Positions 1-9,791 of a stretch of 64,000 nucleotides of DNA are shown here, piece by piece. The notes beneath the pieces were generated by a model. That model did no database searches, had not been told where the DNA came from, and saw only the letters and a list, made by a program, of their open reading frames with translations. A program made the translations under genes and the position numbers. The DNA is taken from assembly GCF_001717955.1 (NCBI RefSeq), contig NZ_CP014168.1:1774001-1838000 (forward strand), read 5' to 3'. The stretch's first letter is position 1. Every line of letters starts with the position of its first letter. The DNA is from Sphingomonas panacis (GTDB lineage: Bacteria; Pseudomonadota; Alphaproteobacteria; Sphingomonadales; Sphingomonadaceae).

Positions 1-156
1 CGCGAAGACTATGTCGAAGGCGAGTCGCGGCGGCTGATCGACCGGCTGTTCGGCGGCAAGCTCACGCCGCTGGTTGCGCATCTCGCCGAACGCGACGCGC
101 TGTCCGCGCAGGACATCAGCGAGATCGAAGCTCTGCTCAAGGCGTTGAAATCATGA
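1..156 (+). CDS. BlaI/MecI/CopY-family transcriptional repressor, C-terminal fragment
   Basis: Only the last 51 codons lie in the window; the 5' end is cut off by the window edge. The visible tail (REDYVEGESRRLIDRLF, then a helical stretch ending EIEALLKALKS) resembles the dimerisation tail of BlaI/MecI-type winged-helix repressors, where a flexible segment is followed by a region annotated for blaI-type regulators. The stop codon overlaps the start of the downstream M56 metallopeptidase gene in an ATGA arrangement, which is the usual blaI-blaR1 layout and is the main support for the call. In that family the partner peptidase triggers cleavage of the repressor. Its operator, if any, would be upstream and is not visible. 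Confidence 0.75.
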   Translation, partial: REDYVEGESRRLIDRLFGGKLTPLVAHLAERDALSAQDISEIEALLKALKS

Positions 157-1763
157 TCGGCTGGGCAGTCGAGGCGCTCGCCGGCTCGGCGCTGCTGATG
201 GCGCTGGTGATGGCGATCCGCGCGCCGGTGCGCCGCGCGTTCGGGCCGGATGTCGCGTATGCCTTGTGGGCGATGCCGGTGCTGCGGCTGTGCCTGCCGC
301 CGCTTCCGCAAACCGTGTCCGAAAGCGTGCGCCACGTCGCGATCCTGCCGGTCGCGCAGGCGAGCGAGCCGGTCACCATCCTGCTCGCCGCGCCGGCGCG
401 CGCCGCCGCACAGTCGATCGGCTGGGAGGCGTTCGTGCCGGTGCTGGCGGCGGTGTGGCTGGTCGGCGCGCTCGGCTTCGCCGGGTGGCACATGCTCGCG
501 CACCGGCGTTTTTGTCTGGATCTGCTCGCCGGCGCGGAGTCGCTGGAAGAGCGCGATGGCGTCGATGTCATCGAGACGCCGGTCGCGCGTGGCCCGCTCG
601 CGTTTGGCGTCGTGCGCCGCTACGTCGCCTTCCCGACCGATTTCGATGCTTTGTACGACCCCGCCGAGCGCGATCTCGCATTGGCGCACGAACTCGGCCA
701 CCACGCGCGCGGCGATCTGGTCGCCAACTGGATCGCGCTCGCGGTGCTTGCGCTGCACTGGTTCAACCCGCTCGCCTGGTACGCCTTCCGCGCGTTCCGT
801 ACCGATCAGGAAGTGGCGAACGATGCGCGCGTACTCGCCGGCCGCCCCGCCATCACCCGCCACACCTATGCCTGCGCGATCCTGAAAGCGGCGCATGGCG
901 GCGCGGTCTCGGCGGCGTGTCACCTCCACACCATCGACGATCTGAAAGGGAGACTGAGGATGCTGACCACCCGCCGCATTTCCCGCGTCCGCCTCGCCGG
1001 CGGCACCGCCACCATCGCGCTGCTCGGCGTCGCCGCGCTCGGGCTGACCGCCTCGGGCACGCAAGCCGCCGAGCATGTCCGCACCAAGGTAAAGACCGTG
1101 ACGGGGATCGACCTCGCGGCGCTCGACAGTGCTGCGCCGATCGCCGCCTTCGCACCGGCCGCGCCTGACCTGCCCGCGACGGGGGTGGAGCAAGCAGGCG
1201 CGGATGTTCCGCCCGCCCCAGACGTGCCCGCTTCCACCGCTGCGCCGGACGCGCCACCTGCACCGCCGGCGCCGGCGCCGGCGCCGTCGATGCGATCCGC
1301 GCCACCCGCGCCACCCGCTCCGCCGTTCGATGGCGACGCGCTCGCGGTGTCGGACCGTACCGAAGCGACCGATGGCCGCGTCACGCGCCGGCATTTCGTC
1401 CGCATCGGCAGGGACGGCGACGTCGTGACCGACACTGTCGCCGGCACTCTGCCGCGCGTGAGTTCGGCAAGCTGTGGTGGCGCCGACCGGCCGATGGTCA
1501 TCAAGGAAGAGCATGGCGGCAAGCGCAGCATCACGGTCTGCACCGACCGGATCGAACGCGCGGCATCGCGCGGCGCGGAACTGGCGGCGAACAGCGCGGC
1601 GATACAACGGACCGCCTATCGCTCCGCGCTCGATGGCCTGCGCCGTGCGCGCGCCAGCGTCACTGACAATGCGCATATGCCGACGGACGCGCGCCGCGAG
1701 GCACTGCAGGCGATCGACGCGTCGCTTGCCGAGCTTCAGGCCGATATCGCCCGCGAGGACTGA
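153..1763 (+). CDS. M56-family (BlaR1-like) membrane metallopeptidase
   Basis: 536 residues. It starts with hydrophobic segments (about residues 1-20 and 95-115) and carries the zinc motif HELGHH at residues 179-184, followed by a hydrophobic stretch ending NPLAWYAFRAFRTDQEVANDARVL, typical of M56 peptidases. A further membrane segment lies near residues 280-300. The C-terminal half is not a penicillin-binding sensor domain: it is a proline/alanine-rich linker (about 335-390) followed by a roughly 140-residue region that I do not recognise. Family knowledge: such proteins sense an envelope signal and inactivate a BlaI-type repressor by proteolysis. The overlap with the blaI-like gene supports that pairing. 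The signal sensed is unknown; beta-lactams are not implied without a PBP domain. Confidence 0.85.
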   Translation: MIGWAVEALAGSALLMALVMAIRAPVRRAFGPDVAYALWAMPVLRLCLPPLPQTVSESVRHVAILPVAQASEPVTILLAAPARAAAQSIGWEAFVPVLAAVWLVGALGFAGWHMLAHRRFCLDLLAGAESLEERDGVDVIETPVARGPLAFGVVRRYVAFPTDFDALYDPAERDLALAHELGHHARGDLVANWIALAVLALHWFNPLAWYAFRAFRTDQEVANDARVLAGRPAITRHTYACAILKAAHGGAVSAACHLHTIDDLKGRLRMLTTRRISRVRLAGGTATIALLGVAALGLTASGTQAAEHVRTKVKTVTGIDLAALDSAAPIAAFAPAAPDLPATGVEQAGADVPPAPDVPASTAAPDAPPAPPAPAPAPSMRSAPPAPPAPPFDGDALAVSDRTEATDGRVTRRHFVRIGRDGDVVTDTVAGTLPRVSSASCGGADRPMVIKEEHGGKRSITVCTDRIERAASRGAELAANSAAIQRTAYRSALDGLRRARASVTDNAHMPTDARREALQAIDASLAELQADIARED

Positions 1764-1820
1764 CCTTGCGCGGCGGGCGCGGACTTGCGTTCCGCGCCCG
1801 CTGCCGCCACATCGCCCGGC

Positions 1821-2678
1821 ATGGACGAGCAGCACACCGGCACCGCGCAATCGCTTGAGCCGCTCGTCGTGCGCGTGCTCGCGCCCAATCCGTCGCCCTT
1901 CACCTATACCGGCACGCAGACCTATCTGGTCGGCACCACCGATCTCGCGGTGATCGATCCCGGTCCCGACGTGCCCGAGCATATCGACGCGATCCTCGCC
2001 GCCATCGCCGGGCGGCCCGTGACGGCGATCGTCATCACCCACACCCACCGCGATCACAGCCCTGCCTCGCGCCCGCTCGCCGCGCTGACCGGCGCGCCGA
2101 TCGTCGGTTGCGCGCCACTCGTCGTCGCCGATACCGGCCCGCGCCTCGAAGCCGGGTTCGACCCCGATTACGCGCCGGCCCGAATTCTGTCCCATGGCGA
2201 GGCGGTGACCGGGCAGGGCTGGACGCTGCGCGCGGTCCACACCCCCGGCCACACCTCCAACCACCTCTGCTTCGCGCTGGAGGAGACGCGCGCGCTGTTC
2301 ACCGGCGATCACGTGATGGGCTGGTCGACCAGCGTCGTCGCGCCGCCCGATGGCGACATGGCCGATTATATGGCGAGCCTCGACCGGCTGATGCACCGCA
2401 ATGACCGCATCTATTATCCCGCGCACGGCAACCCGATCGAAAACCCGCGCCGGCTGGTGCGCGGCATGATGGGGCATCGCAAGCAGCGCGAGGGACAGAT
2501 CCTCCGCCTGCTGCGCGAAGAAGCGCGGCCGGTGCCCGCGATGGTCGCGCGCATGTACGCCGGGCTCGACCCAAAGCTGTTCCCCGCCGCCGGGCGCTCG
2601 GTACTGGCGCATCTGATCGACCTGCGCACGCGCGGGCTGGTGACTGAGGATGGCGAGACCTGGTCCCATGTCGGCTGA
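1821..2678 (+). CDS. MBL-fold metallo-hydrolase, LACTB2-like
   Basis: 285 residues. The metallo-beta-lactamase signature THTHRDHS at about residues 73-80 gives the HxHxDH zinc-binding set; later histidines in GHTSNHLCF and GDHVMGW, and AHGNPI near the C-terminal third, fit the remaining ligands. The C-terminal region looks like the small helical domain seen in LACTB2-type hydrolases. I chose the ATG at 1821; a TTG 36 nt upstream is in frame but has no better ribosome site. The next gene starts inside this one (ATG at 2668, stop ending at 2678), so the two are probably co-translated. The substrate cannot be read from sequence: RNA ends, thioesters and glyoxalase substrates all occur in this superfamily. 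Confidence 0.85.
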   Translation: MDEQHTGTAQSLEPLVVRVLAPNPSPFTYTGTQTYLVGTTDLAVIDPGPDVPEHIDAILAAIAGRPVTAIVITHTHRDHSPASRPLAALTGAPIVGCAPLVVADTGPRLEAGFDPDYAPARILSHGEAVTGQGWTLRAVHTPGHTSNHLCFALEETRALFTGDHVMGWSTSVVAPPDGDMADYMASLDRLMHRNDRIYYPAHGNPIENPRRLVRGMMGHRKQREGQILRLLREEARPVPAMVARMYAGLDPKLFPAAGRSVLAHLIDLRTRGLVTEDGETWSHVG

Positions 2679-3393
2679 GTCGCCGCGCCGCGCCGCAAGG
2701 CTGATGCCGGCGCTCGCTGGCGCGATCGTGCTGGCGGTGGTGATCGCGCTCGGCGTCGGCGGCTACCTCGCCTACCAGCGCTATACGACGCGCTACACGG
2801 TCGAGCGCGAGAGCGACGGGCTGGTCGTCTCCAAGGTGGTCGATGCGCGGCTCGCCGGCGCGACCGATCTGCGCGTCAGCCGCCTGACCGGCACCGTTCA
2901 GGCGACCGCGTCCGATTCGGGCTGGGGCGGCATCCTGCCGTCCGGGCTGGTGTTCAAGGCGCCGTTCGAGGCGGACTATTTCGTCGATCTCGCCAAGCTC
3001 GATCGCGGCCATTTCTTCTGGAATGCGAAGACCAAGACGCTGATCGTGACACCGCCCGACGTGCGCGTCGACAGCGTCAACGTCGATGAGGGCCGCGCGA
3101 CGGTCGATCAGGCGACCGGCCTCATCGTCACGCGCGGCGCGATGGCGCGGCTGCGCCAGCGCGCTTCGTCACGCGCCGCGCAGGTGGTGCAGGGTGAGGC
3201 GGCGAGCGCGAAGAACATGGTGCGCGCGCGCGAAAATGCGCGGCGCGAGATCGCCGATCTCTACCAACGCCCGCTCACCATCGCCGGCGTGGACGCACAT
3301 GTCGTCGTCCAGTTCGAAGGCGAGGGCCGCCGCGACACCGAACAATGGGACCGCAGCCGATCGATCGAGGAAATCCTCGCCGAGGGGCGCTGA
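2668..3393 (+). CDS. DUF4230 domain-containing membrane-anchored protein
   Basis: 241 residues from the ATG at 2668, which overlaps the end of the MBL-fold gene by 11 nt. A single N-terminal transmembrane helix (about residues 14-34, ALAGAIVLAVVIALGVGGYL) anchors a soluble domain that is probably periplasmic. The body (TVERESDGLVVSKVVDARL, then a beta-rich segment and a long helical stretch rich in Arg/Ala) fits the DUF4230 family, which is widespread but has no assigned function. Position between a hydrolase and nadA does not suggest a role. Identification of the DUF is by recall of the pattern; the anchored topology is visible directly. Confidence 0.7.
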   Translation: MSAESPRRAARLMPALAGAIVLAVVIALGVGGYLAYQRYTTRYTVERESDGLVVSKVVDARLAGATDLRVSRLTGTVQATASDSGWGGILPSGLVFKAPFEADYFVDLAKLDRGHFFWNAKTKTLIVTPPDVRVDSVNVDEGRATVDQATGLIVTRGAMARLRQRASSRAAQVVQGEAASAKNMVRARENARREIADLYQRPLTIAGVDAHVVVQFEGEGRRDTEQWDRSRSIEEILAEGR

Positions 3394-3455
3394 GCGATCC
3401 CGGCTGACAACCGCCGCGCGAGTCCCTATCTGGGCGCGCGAGGGAGATAGTGCGC

Positions 3456-4451
3456 ATGACCGTCCAGACCCAAGACTTGCAAGGACTCGATCTGCGCGCC
3501 GAGATCGACCGGCTCCGCAAGGAGCGCAACGCCGTCATCCTCGCGCATTATTACCAGAAGCCCGAGATTCAGGATCTCGCCGATTTCGTCGGCGACAGCC
3601 TCGATCTGTCGCGCAAGGCGCAGGCGACCGATGCCGACGTGATCGCCTTCTGCGGCGTGCGCTTCATGGCCGAGACCGCCAAGATCCTCAGCCCTGAGAA
3701 GATCGTCGTGCTGCCCGACATGGACGCCGGCTGTTCGCTCGAGGATAGCTGCCCGCCCGAGCAGTTCGCTGCGTTCCGCGCCGCGCATCCCGATCACATC
3801 GCGCTCACCTACATCAACTGCTCGACCGAGGTGAAGGCGCTCTCCGACGTGATCGTCACCTCGTCCTCGGCGGAAAAGATCCTCAGCCAGATCCCCCCCG
3901 AACAGAAGATCATCTTCGGCCCCGACAAGAACCTCGGCGGCTATCTCGCGCGCAAGACCGGGCGCGAGATGCTGCTGTGGCCGGGCGTGTGCATCGTCCA
4001 CGAGGCGTTCAGCGAAACCGAATTGCTCAAGCTCCAGATCGAGCATCCCGGCGCGCCGGTCGCCGCGCATCCCGAATGCCCGCCTTATATTCTCGACCAC
4101 GCCGATTACGTCGGCTCGACCAGCGGCATCCTCGCCTTCGCCGATACGATGCCCGGCGACACTTTGATCGTCGCGACCGAGCCGCACATCATTCACCAGA
4201 TGCAGAAGGCGGCCCCGCTCAAGACTTTCATCGGTGCCCCCGGCGCCGACGGCAATTGCAACTGCAACATCTGCCCGTACATGGCGCTCAACACGCTGGA
4301 GAAATTGTACGTCGCGCTGCGCGACCTCACCCCGCGCGTCGAGATCGAGGAGGGGTTGCGGCTGCAAGCCAAGAAGAGCCTCGACGCGATGCTGGCGATG
4401 GCATCGGGCACGGTCGGGCTGGGCGATTTGGGGCCGCTCAAGGTCGCCTGA
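3456..4451 (+). CDS. nadA: Quinolinate synthase NadA
   Basis: 331 residues. NadA is the [4Fe-4S] enzyme that condenses iminoaspartate with dihydroxyacetone phosphate to quinolinate in de novo NAD synthesis. Diagnostic segments are [20 protein letters not shown] near the N-terminus, [21 protein letters not shown], and near the C-terminus [19 protein letters not shown]; cysteines in these segments are the expected cluster ligands. The ATG at 3456 lies 8 nt after an AGGGAGA ribosome site; a GTG two codons upstream (3450) is the alternative. Its pathway partner nadC is 3.7 kb downstream on the same strand, separated by four unrelated genes; nadB is not in the window. It is followed by a large inverted-repeat element. 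Confidence 0.96.
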   Translation: MTVQTQDLQGLDLRAEIDRLRKERNAVILAHYYQKPEIQDLADFVGDSLDLSRKAQATDADVIAFCGVRFMAETAKILSPEKIVVLPDMDAGCSLEDSCPPEQFAAFRAAHPDHIALTYINCSTEVKALSDVIVTSSSAEKILSQIPPEQKIIFGPDKNLGGYLARKTGREMLLWPGVCIVHEAFSETELLKLQIEHPGAPVAAHPECPPYILDHADYVGSTSGILAFADTMPGDTLIVATEPHIIHQMQKAAPLKTFIGAPGADGNCNCNICPYMALNTLEKLYVALRDLTPRVEIEEGLRLQAKKSLDAMLAMASGTVGLGDLGPLKVA

Positions 4452-4455
4452 TAAT

Positions 4456-4569
4456 ACCTGCTCCCCTCCCTGAAAGGGAGGGCTGGGGGTGGGTCGGCCA
4501 AAGGCGGCCGCTCCGCTCCCATAAGAGCAACCCACCCCCGACCCCTCCCTTCCAGGGAGGGGAGCAGGT
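4456..4569. repeat. Extragenic palindrome, family B copy 1 (CTCCCCTCCCT type)
   Basis: Long inverted repeat starting 4 nt after nadA. The arms are ACCTGCTCCCCTCCCTG on the left and CAGGGAGGGGAGCAGGT on the right, each arm also containing its own small palindrome and a run of the form CTGGGGGTGGGT / ACCCACCCCCGA. Further copies are at 49360-49465 and, as a half element, at 51451-51490. Such elements are common between genes in sphingomonads. This one could fold into a strong hairpin and end nadA transcripts, although it has no T-tract. Confidence 0.85.
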
Positions 4570-4613
4570 GGACTCAAGTTCGTAACCACATCGGCGATAA
4601 TAAAGCTTTCCTA

Positions 4614-4650
4614 CAGTGACTGATCGGCAGAAGATCGCGGTCAGTCACTG
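4614..4650 (+). promoter_or_regulatory. Hairpin abutting the ribosome binding site of the GH19 gene
   Basis: CAGTGACTGATCG (4614-4626) pairs with CGGTCAGTCACTG (4638-4650) to give a 13-bp stem with one G-U pair and an 11-nt loop. The ribosome site AGGGGGAGG begins one base after the stem and the ATG is at 4666. A stem this close to the ribosome site could limit ribosome access, or the dyad could be a protein operator. There is no T-tract, so it is not a canonical terminator. Confidence 0.55.
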
Positions 4651-4665
4651 AGGGGGAGGCTGTCG

Positions 4666-5520
4666 ATGCGCGTAACCGCTGCCGTTCGTGCGAGCGATAT
4701 CGTTACCCGTTTCGCGCCAAGCGCGAAGGATGCTTACAAAAAGGCTTTCCAACAAGGTGATGCGCAGCTCGCCAAGAGCGGCATCACCACGCCGCTTCGC
4801 CTTGCGCATTTCATGGCACAGGTGCTCCACGAAACCGGCGGGCTGACCATCCTCGTCGAAAGCGGTAACTATTCGGCCGAGAATCTCGGCGATATGTGGG
4901 ATTCGGGCAATTGGCATAGGTATTTCGCCAATCGTACCGCCTGCGTGAAGATGGCCGGTCAGTGTAAGCTCGACCACGGCGTCGCCTTGTTCAGCCTCGT
5001 CTATGGCAATCGCATGGGCAATGGCCCGCCAGGCTCGCAGGATGGCTGGACGTATCGCGGGCGCGGCATTCTCCAGACGACGGGCCGTGCCAGCTACGCC
5101 AAGTTCGGAACGCGCTGCGGCGTCGATTTCGTCGGCACGCCCGATCTCGTCGTCTCGGCCGACCATGCGCTCAAACCCGCGCTCGCCGAATGGGACGATT
5201 CGCACGGCAATGCCGCCGCCGACCACAACGACATCGATCTGGTGACGAAGCTGATCAACGGCGGGCTGGTCGGGCTGGACAAGCGCAAGGCGTGGTTCGC
5301 GAAGATCTGGCCGTTCGTGATCGGTGCGCCGCCGGTCGAACATTCGACCGAATTCCGCGTCCAGGCCGCGCTCGATGCGGCAGGGTTCGACTCGGGCGAC
5401 CCGGACGGCGTGATCGGTTCGACCACGCGCGCCGCGATCCTCGCCTATCGCGCCAGGATGAACCTGCCGCTGACGCCCGCGATCGGCAACGACCTGCTTC
5501 TGTCGCTCGGGATACGGTGA
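4666..5520 (+). CDS. GH19-family lysozyme/chitinase-like hydrolase with peptidoglycan-binding tail
   Basis: 284 residues from an ATG preceded by AGGGGGAGG. The catalytic part (about 1-220) has the GH19 pattern: HFMAQVLHETGG with the general-acid Glu in HETGG, then GWTYRGRGILQTTGRASY, and INGGLVGLDKRKAWF near the end. This lineage is typical of phage and bacterial endolysins acting on peptidoglycan, not plant-type chitinases. Residues about 225-284 (FRVQAALDAAGFDSGDPDGVIG...TRAAILAYRARM) match a PG_binding_1-like domain, placed here at the C-terminus. No signal peptide is visible, so export would need a holin or another route; none is nearby. Possibly a prophage remnant or domesticated lysin, given its position between nadA and nadC. 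Confidence 0.88.
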   Translation: MRVTAAVRASDIVTRFAPSAKDAYKKAFQQGDAQLAKSGITTPLRLAHFMAQVLHETGGLTILVESGNYSAENLGDMWDSGNWHRYFANRTACVKMAGQCKLDHGVALFSLVYGNRMGNGPPGSQDGWTYRGRGILQTTGRASYAKFGTRCGVDFVGTPDLVVSADHALKPALAEWDDSHGNAAADHNDIDLVTKLINGGLVGLDKRKAWFAKIWPFVIGAPPVEHSTEFRVQAALDAAGFDSGDPDGVIGSTTRAAILAYRARMNLPLTPAIGNDLLLSLGIR

Positions 5521-5592
5521 TCTTGCCGCAGCGCACAAACGGCGCGTGACACGTCACATAAGTGTCGCCAGACTGTCACCAGGAGGTGAATC

Positions 5593-6123
5593 GTGGCGAC
5601 TCAGTCTCTCTCCCAGGGCGAAACGCGGCCGGTGGCGATCATCGACTTCGAGGCGTCGTGTCTGCCCGAAGCGGGCGAATCCTATCCGATCGAAGTCGCG
5701 CTGGCGAAGGTCGACGGCACGACCAAAAGCTGGCTGATCCGGCCGGTCGCCGAATGGGAATATTGGGACTGGTCGGTCGAAGCCGAGCATCTCCACGGCA
5801 TCAGCCGCGCGATGCTGTCCGAACAGGGCCAGCGTCCGCAGCAAGTGCTCGATGAACTGATGGCCGAAGCCGCCGGGTGCGAGGTCTACGCCGATTGCGA
5901 TCTCGATGCGTACTGGCTCGAAACGCTCGCGCAAGCGTGCGACCGCGCCGCGCCGTTCCGCGTGCGCTACCTCGGCGAATTGCTGTGCGCGCAGGGTGTG
6001 TCACGCAAGGACGTCGTCGCCGCGCTCGACCACGCCAAGCGGCTGCTGCCCGCCGAACACGTCGCGCGCGACGATGCCAGCCGGCTTGCGCTGGCGTTAA
6101 GGTTGCTGACGCCAGTGCATTGA
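5593..6123 (+). CDS. DEDDh 3'-5' exonuclease (DnaQ-like fold)
   Basis: 176 residues. The start is GTG at 5593, chosen because a near-perfect ribosome site (AGGAGGTGA, 5581-5589) lies just upstream. Exonuclease motifs are visible: IIDFEAS (Asp/Glu pair) near residue 16, a central VYADCDLDAYW segment, and HVARDDASRL near residue 156, where the His and Asp would complete the DEDDh set. The protein is short and consists of the nuclease domain alone, as in several small housekeeping or accessory exonucleases. It is not the polymerase III epsilon subunit, which is longer and has a polymerase-binding tail. Its substrate, RNA or DNA, cannot be told. A GTGACACGTCAC dyad lies about 40 nt upstream. Confidence 0.78.
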   Translation: MATQSLSQGETRPVAIIDFEASCLPEAGESYPIEVALAKVDGTTKSWLIRPVAEWEYWDWSVEAEHLHGISRAMLSEQGQRPQQVLDELMAEAAGCEVYADCDLDAYWLETLAQACDRAAPFRVRYLGELLCAQGVSRKDVVAALDHAKRLLPAEHVARDDASRLALALRLLTPVH

Positions 6124-6134
6124 GCGCTGGAAGT

Positions 6135-6162
6135 CCTCTCCCCTCTGGGGGAGAGGGCTTTT
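6135..6162 (+). terminator. Probable intrinsic terminator after the exonuclease gene
   Basis: CCTCTCCCC (6135-6143) pairs with GGGGAGAGG (6148-6156) across a very short loop, followed by GCTTTT. It lies 12 nt after the exonuclease stop codon. The T-tract is short, so termination strength is uncertain. Confidence 0.6.
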
Positions 6163-6191
6163 ACGCGCATCAATGCACCCGGCATTCATGA

Positions 6192-7289
<1,098 letters not shown>

Positions 7290-7317
7290 TCGCTTCCGCA
7301 CCTTTCAGGAGATTTCC

Positions 7318-8058
7318 ATGACCGAGAATATCGCAGGCAAGATCATCGTCATCACCGGCGCGAGCAGCGGCTTGGGCGAGGCGGCCGCGCGCCACCTGTC
7401 CGCAGCGGGCGCGAAGGTCGTGCTCGGCGCGCGCCGGATCGATCGCCTTCAGGCGCTCGCCGCCGACCTCGGGCTGGGCGAGGATGCTGCGGTCCAGACC
7501 GACGTGACCGATGTCGCGCAGGTCAAGGCGCTGGTCGATCGCGCGGTCGCGCTGCACGGTCGAATCGACGTGCTCATCAACAACGCCGGGCTGATGCCGC
7601 ATTCGCCGCTCGAACGCGGCAAGATCGCCGATTGGGACCGGATGATCGACGTCAACCTCAAGGGCACGCTCTACGGCATCGCCGCCGCGCTCCCGCACAT
7701 GACCGCGCAGAAGGGCGGGCACATCATCAACGTCTCGTCGGTCGCGGGGCACAAGGTCCGCCCCGGCAGCGCCGTCTATGCGGCGACCAAGGCGGCGGTG
7801 CGGATGCTCTCCGAAGGGCTGCGCATGGAGGTGAAGCCGTACAACATCCGCACCACGATCGTCTCGCCCGGCGCGGTTTCGTCCGAACTGGCGCAGAGCA
7901 TCACCGAGCCCGATATCGCGGCGGGCATGAACGATTTTTACGAGAAGAATGCGATTTCGGCCGACAGCTTCGCGCGCGTGGTGGCGTTCGCAATCAGCCA
8001 GCCCGAGGACATGGACGTCAACGAGATCCTGTTCCGCCCGACCGTTCAGGAGTTGTAA
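7318..8058 (+). CDS. SDR-family oxidoreductase
   Basis: 246 residues, classical short-chain dehydrogenase. The nucleotide-binding motif is GASSGLG (about residues 14-20), the structural motif NNAG is at about 91-94, and the catalytic set is Ser in NVSSVAG with Tyr/Lys in YAATK. The sequence resembles the YdfG/serine 3-dehydrogenase-like group, but the substrate cannot be decided. An AGGAG ribosome site precedes the ATG. It is the second gene of a pair with the aldo/keto reductase, and both lie inside the nadA-nadC interval. Confidence 0.92.
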   Translation: MTENIAGKIIVITGASSGLGEAAARHLSAAGAKVVLGARRIDRLQALAADLGLGEDAAVQTDVTDVAQVKALVDRAVALHGRIDVLINNAGLMPHSPLERGKIADWDRMIDVNLKGTLYGIAAALPHMTAQKGGHIINVSSVAGHKVRPGSAVYAATKAAVRMLSEGLRMEVKPYNIRTTIVSPGAVSSELAQSITEPDIAAGMNDFYEKNAISADSFARVVAFAISQPEDMDVNEILFRPTVQEL

Positions 8059-8138
8059 GCGCCGGCGGCGCGAACGCGCTGTTCGTCCGTCGCACGATCT
8101 GGCAAGGGCAGCGCGTCGTTCACCGCCCGGATGCCCGC

Positions 8139-8984
8139 ATGCGCTTTCACCTCGACCGCTTCGATCTGGATGCTTTCGTCGCGGCGACGCTCGCCGAGGA
8201 TCTGGGGGATCGGGGGGACATCACCGCGACGGCGGTGATCCCCGCCGAGGCGCGTTTCACCGGCGTGATGGACAGTCGTGACGCGATCGTCGTCGCCGGG
8301 TTAGGCGTGGCCGAGGCGTTCTTCCGTGCGCTCGATCCTGCCGTGGAGATCACGCGGCTGGTCGAAGACGGCGACCGCGTCGCGCCCGGCACCGAACTGC
8401 TGCGGCTGCAAGGCGCCGCGCGCGCGATGCTCACCGCCGAACGGTCCGCGCTCAACACCGTGCAGCATCTCTCGGGAATCGCCACGCTGACTCGCGCCTA
8501 TGTCGATGCGATCGCCGGCACCGGCGCGACCCTGCTCGATACGCGCAAGACCATTCCCGGCCTGCGCGTGCTGGAAAAATACGCGACTCGCATGGGTGGC
8601 GCGACCAATCACCGCATGGGGCTGTGGGATTCGGCGATGATCAAGGACAATCACGTCGCGGTCGCCGGCGATATCGGCGAGGCGGTGCGCCGCGCGAAGG
8701 CGGCGGGGATCGCCAGCATCATCGCCGAGGTCGATACGCTCGCGCAGATCGCGCCCGCGCTCGATGCCGGCGCGACTCACCTGCTGCTCGACAATATGGC
8801 GCCCGACATGCTCCGCGAAGCGGTCGCGCTGGTCGGGGGCCGCGTGCCGACCGAAGCCTCGGGCGGGGTGCGGCTCGACACGATCCGCGCGATCGCCGAG
8901 AGCGGCGTGACCTATGTCAGCGTCGGCCGCATCACCCAGTCGGCGCCCGCCGCCGATATCGGGCTTGATTTCGCCGCGCTGTGA
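8139..8984 (+). CDS. nadC: Nicotinate-nucleotide diphosphorylase (carboxylating) NadC
   Basis: 281 residues. Quinolinate phosphoribosyltransferase converts quinolinate and PRPP to nicotinate mononucleotide, the step after NadA. Visible family segments are AEDLGDRGDITATAVIP near the start, ERSALNTVQHLSGIAT, LDTRKTIPGLR, YATRMGGATNHRMGL, IKDNHV, and near the end EASGGVRLDTIRAIAESGVTYVSVG. The open frame continues far upstream, but homology begins at MRFHLDRFDLD, so the ATG at 8139 is chosen. The RNase T2 gene follows closely. Same strand as nadA but not adjacent to it. Confidence 0.96.
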   Translation: MRFHLDRFDLDAFVAATLAEDLGDRGDITATAVIPAEARFTGVMDSRDAIVVAGLGVAEAFFRALDPAVEITRLVEDGDRVAPGTELLRLQGAARAMLTAERSALNTVQHLSGIATLTRAYVDAIAGTGATLLDTRKTIPGLRVLEKYATRMGGATNHRMGLWDSAMIKDNHVAVAGDIGEAVRRAKAAGIASIIAEVDTLAQIAPALDAGATHLLLDNMAPDMLREAVALVGGRVPTEASGGVRLDTIRAIAESGVTYVSVGRITQSAPAADIGLDFAAL

Positions 8985-9019
8985 GAGCGATGGCGACCGC
9001 ACACGAGGGGAGACGCCGC

Positions 9020-9730
9020 ATGAAACTGTCGTACATCCTGCCGCTGCTGGCGCTGGCCTTGCCCGGCGTCGCGCAGGCACAGGCGCTGCAATGCGCGATC
9101 CCCGCGTTCGTGCCCGCCCCGCGCCCCGAACTCCCGTCGATCAAGGAGCCGGTGCGCAAACTTCCGATCGGCAGCTACACGCTCGCGCTCACCTGGGCGC
9201 CCGAATATTGCCAGGCGCACCGCCGCGACACGAGCGCGCAGATCGAATGTGGCGGCGGCAACCGTTTCGGCTTCACGCTGCATGGGCTGTGGCCGGACGG
9301 GGTAGGGGCGCAGTGGCCGCAATATTGCCAGGCGACGCCGATCCTGCCCGCCGCGCTCATCAAAAAGCATCTGTGTTCGACGCCCTCGGCGCAATTGCTC
9401 CAGCACGAATGGGCCAAGCACGGCACCTGCATGCCGACCACGCCCGCCGACTATTTCAAACGCTCGACCGGGCTGTACGCGACGCTGCGCTACCCCGACA
9501 TGGACGCGCTTTCGCGCCGGCCGCTGACCGCGGGTGATTTCGCGGCGGCGTTCGCGGCCGCCAACCCGGGGCTGCCGGCCAGCGCGATCCGCGTCACCGC
9601 CAACCGCAAGGGCTGGCTCGACGAACTCTGGCTGTGCCTCGACAAGAGCTTCGCTTATGAGCGGTGCAAGCCCAATTCGGGCGGGGTGCCGGCGAACGCA
9701 CCGCTCAAGATCTGGCGCGGCCGCCGCTAA
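9020..9730 (+). CDS. Secreted ribonuclease T2-family enzyme
   Basis: 236 residues from the ATG at 9020 (ribosome site GAGGGGAGA upstream); the frame is also open to a GTG at 8981. An N-terminal signal peptide ends near ALPGVAQAQA. Both catalytic blocks of RNase T2 are present: FTLHGLWPDG (His at about residue 88) and HEWAKHGTC (His129, Glu130, Lys133, His134). The several cysteines fit an exported disulfide-bonded enzyme. RNase T2 cleaves single-stranded RNA through 2',3'-cyclic phosphates; in the periplasm it could salvage nucleotides from external RNA. It directly follows nadC, but a functional link is not evident. Confidence 0.93.
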   Translation: MKLSYILPLLALALPGVAQAQALQCAIPAFVPAPRPELPSIKEPVRKLPIGSYTLALTWAPEYCQAHRRDTSAQIECGGGNRFGFTLHGLWPDGVGAQWPQYCQATPILPAALIKKHLCSTPSAQLLQHEWAKHGTCMPTTPADYFKRSTGLYATLRYPDMDALSRRPLTAGDFAAAFAAANPGLPASAIRVTANRKGWLDELWLCLDKSFAYERCKPNSGGVPANAPLKIWRGRR

Positions 9731-9765
9731 CCGGTGCCATAATCTGGCGAGCGGATCGCCCAAAA

Positions 9766-9788
9766 GTCCCGGCCTGCGCCGGGGCGAC
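9766..9788. terminator. Hairpin between convergent genes (family C-like)
   Basis: CCCGGC and GCCGGG flank a CTGC loop in the sequence GTCCCGGCCTGCGCCGGGGCGAC. It lies between the convergent RNase T2 and DUF4112 genes and could stop transcription from either side, although no T-tract follows. It resembles half of the repeat at 53705-53786. Confidence 0.45.
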
Positions 9789-9791
9789 GGT

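Noticed and set aside
153..1763. Reading the BlaI/M56 pair as a beta-lactam resistance module
   Set aside because: No beta-lactamase of the serine or subclass B type is adjacent and the M56 protein lacks a penicillin-binding domain. The MBL-fold gene next door looks like a LACTB2-type hydrolase, not a resistance enzyme.
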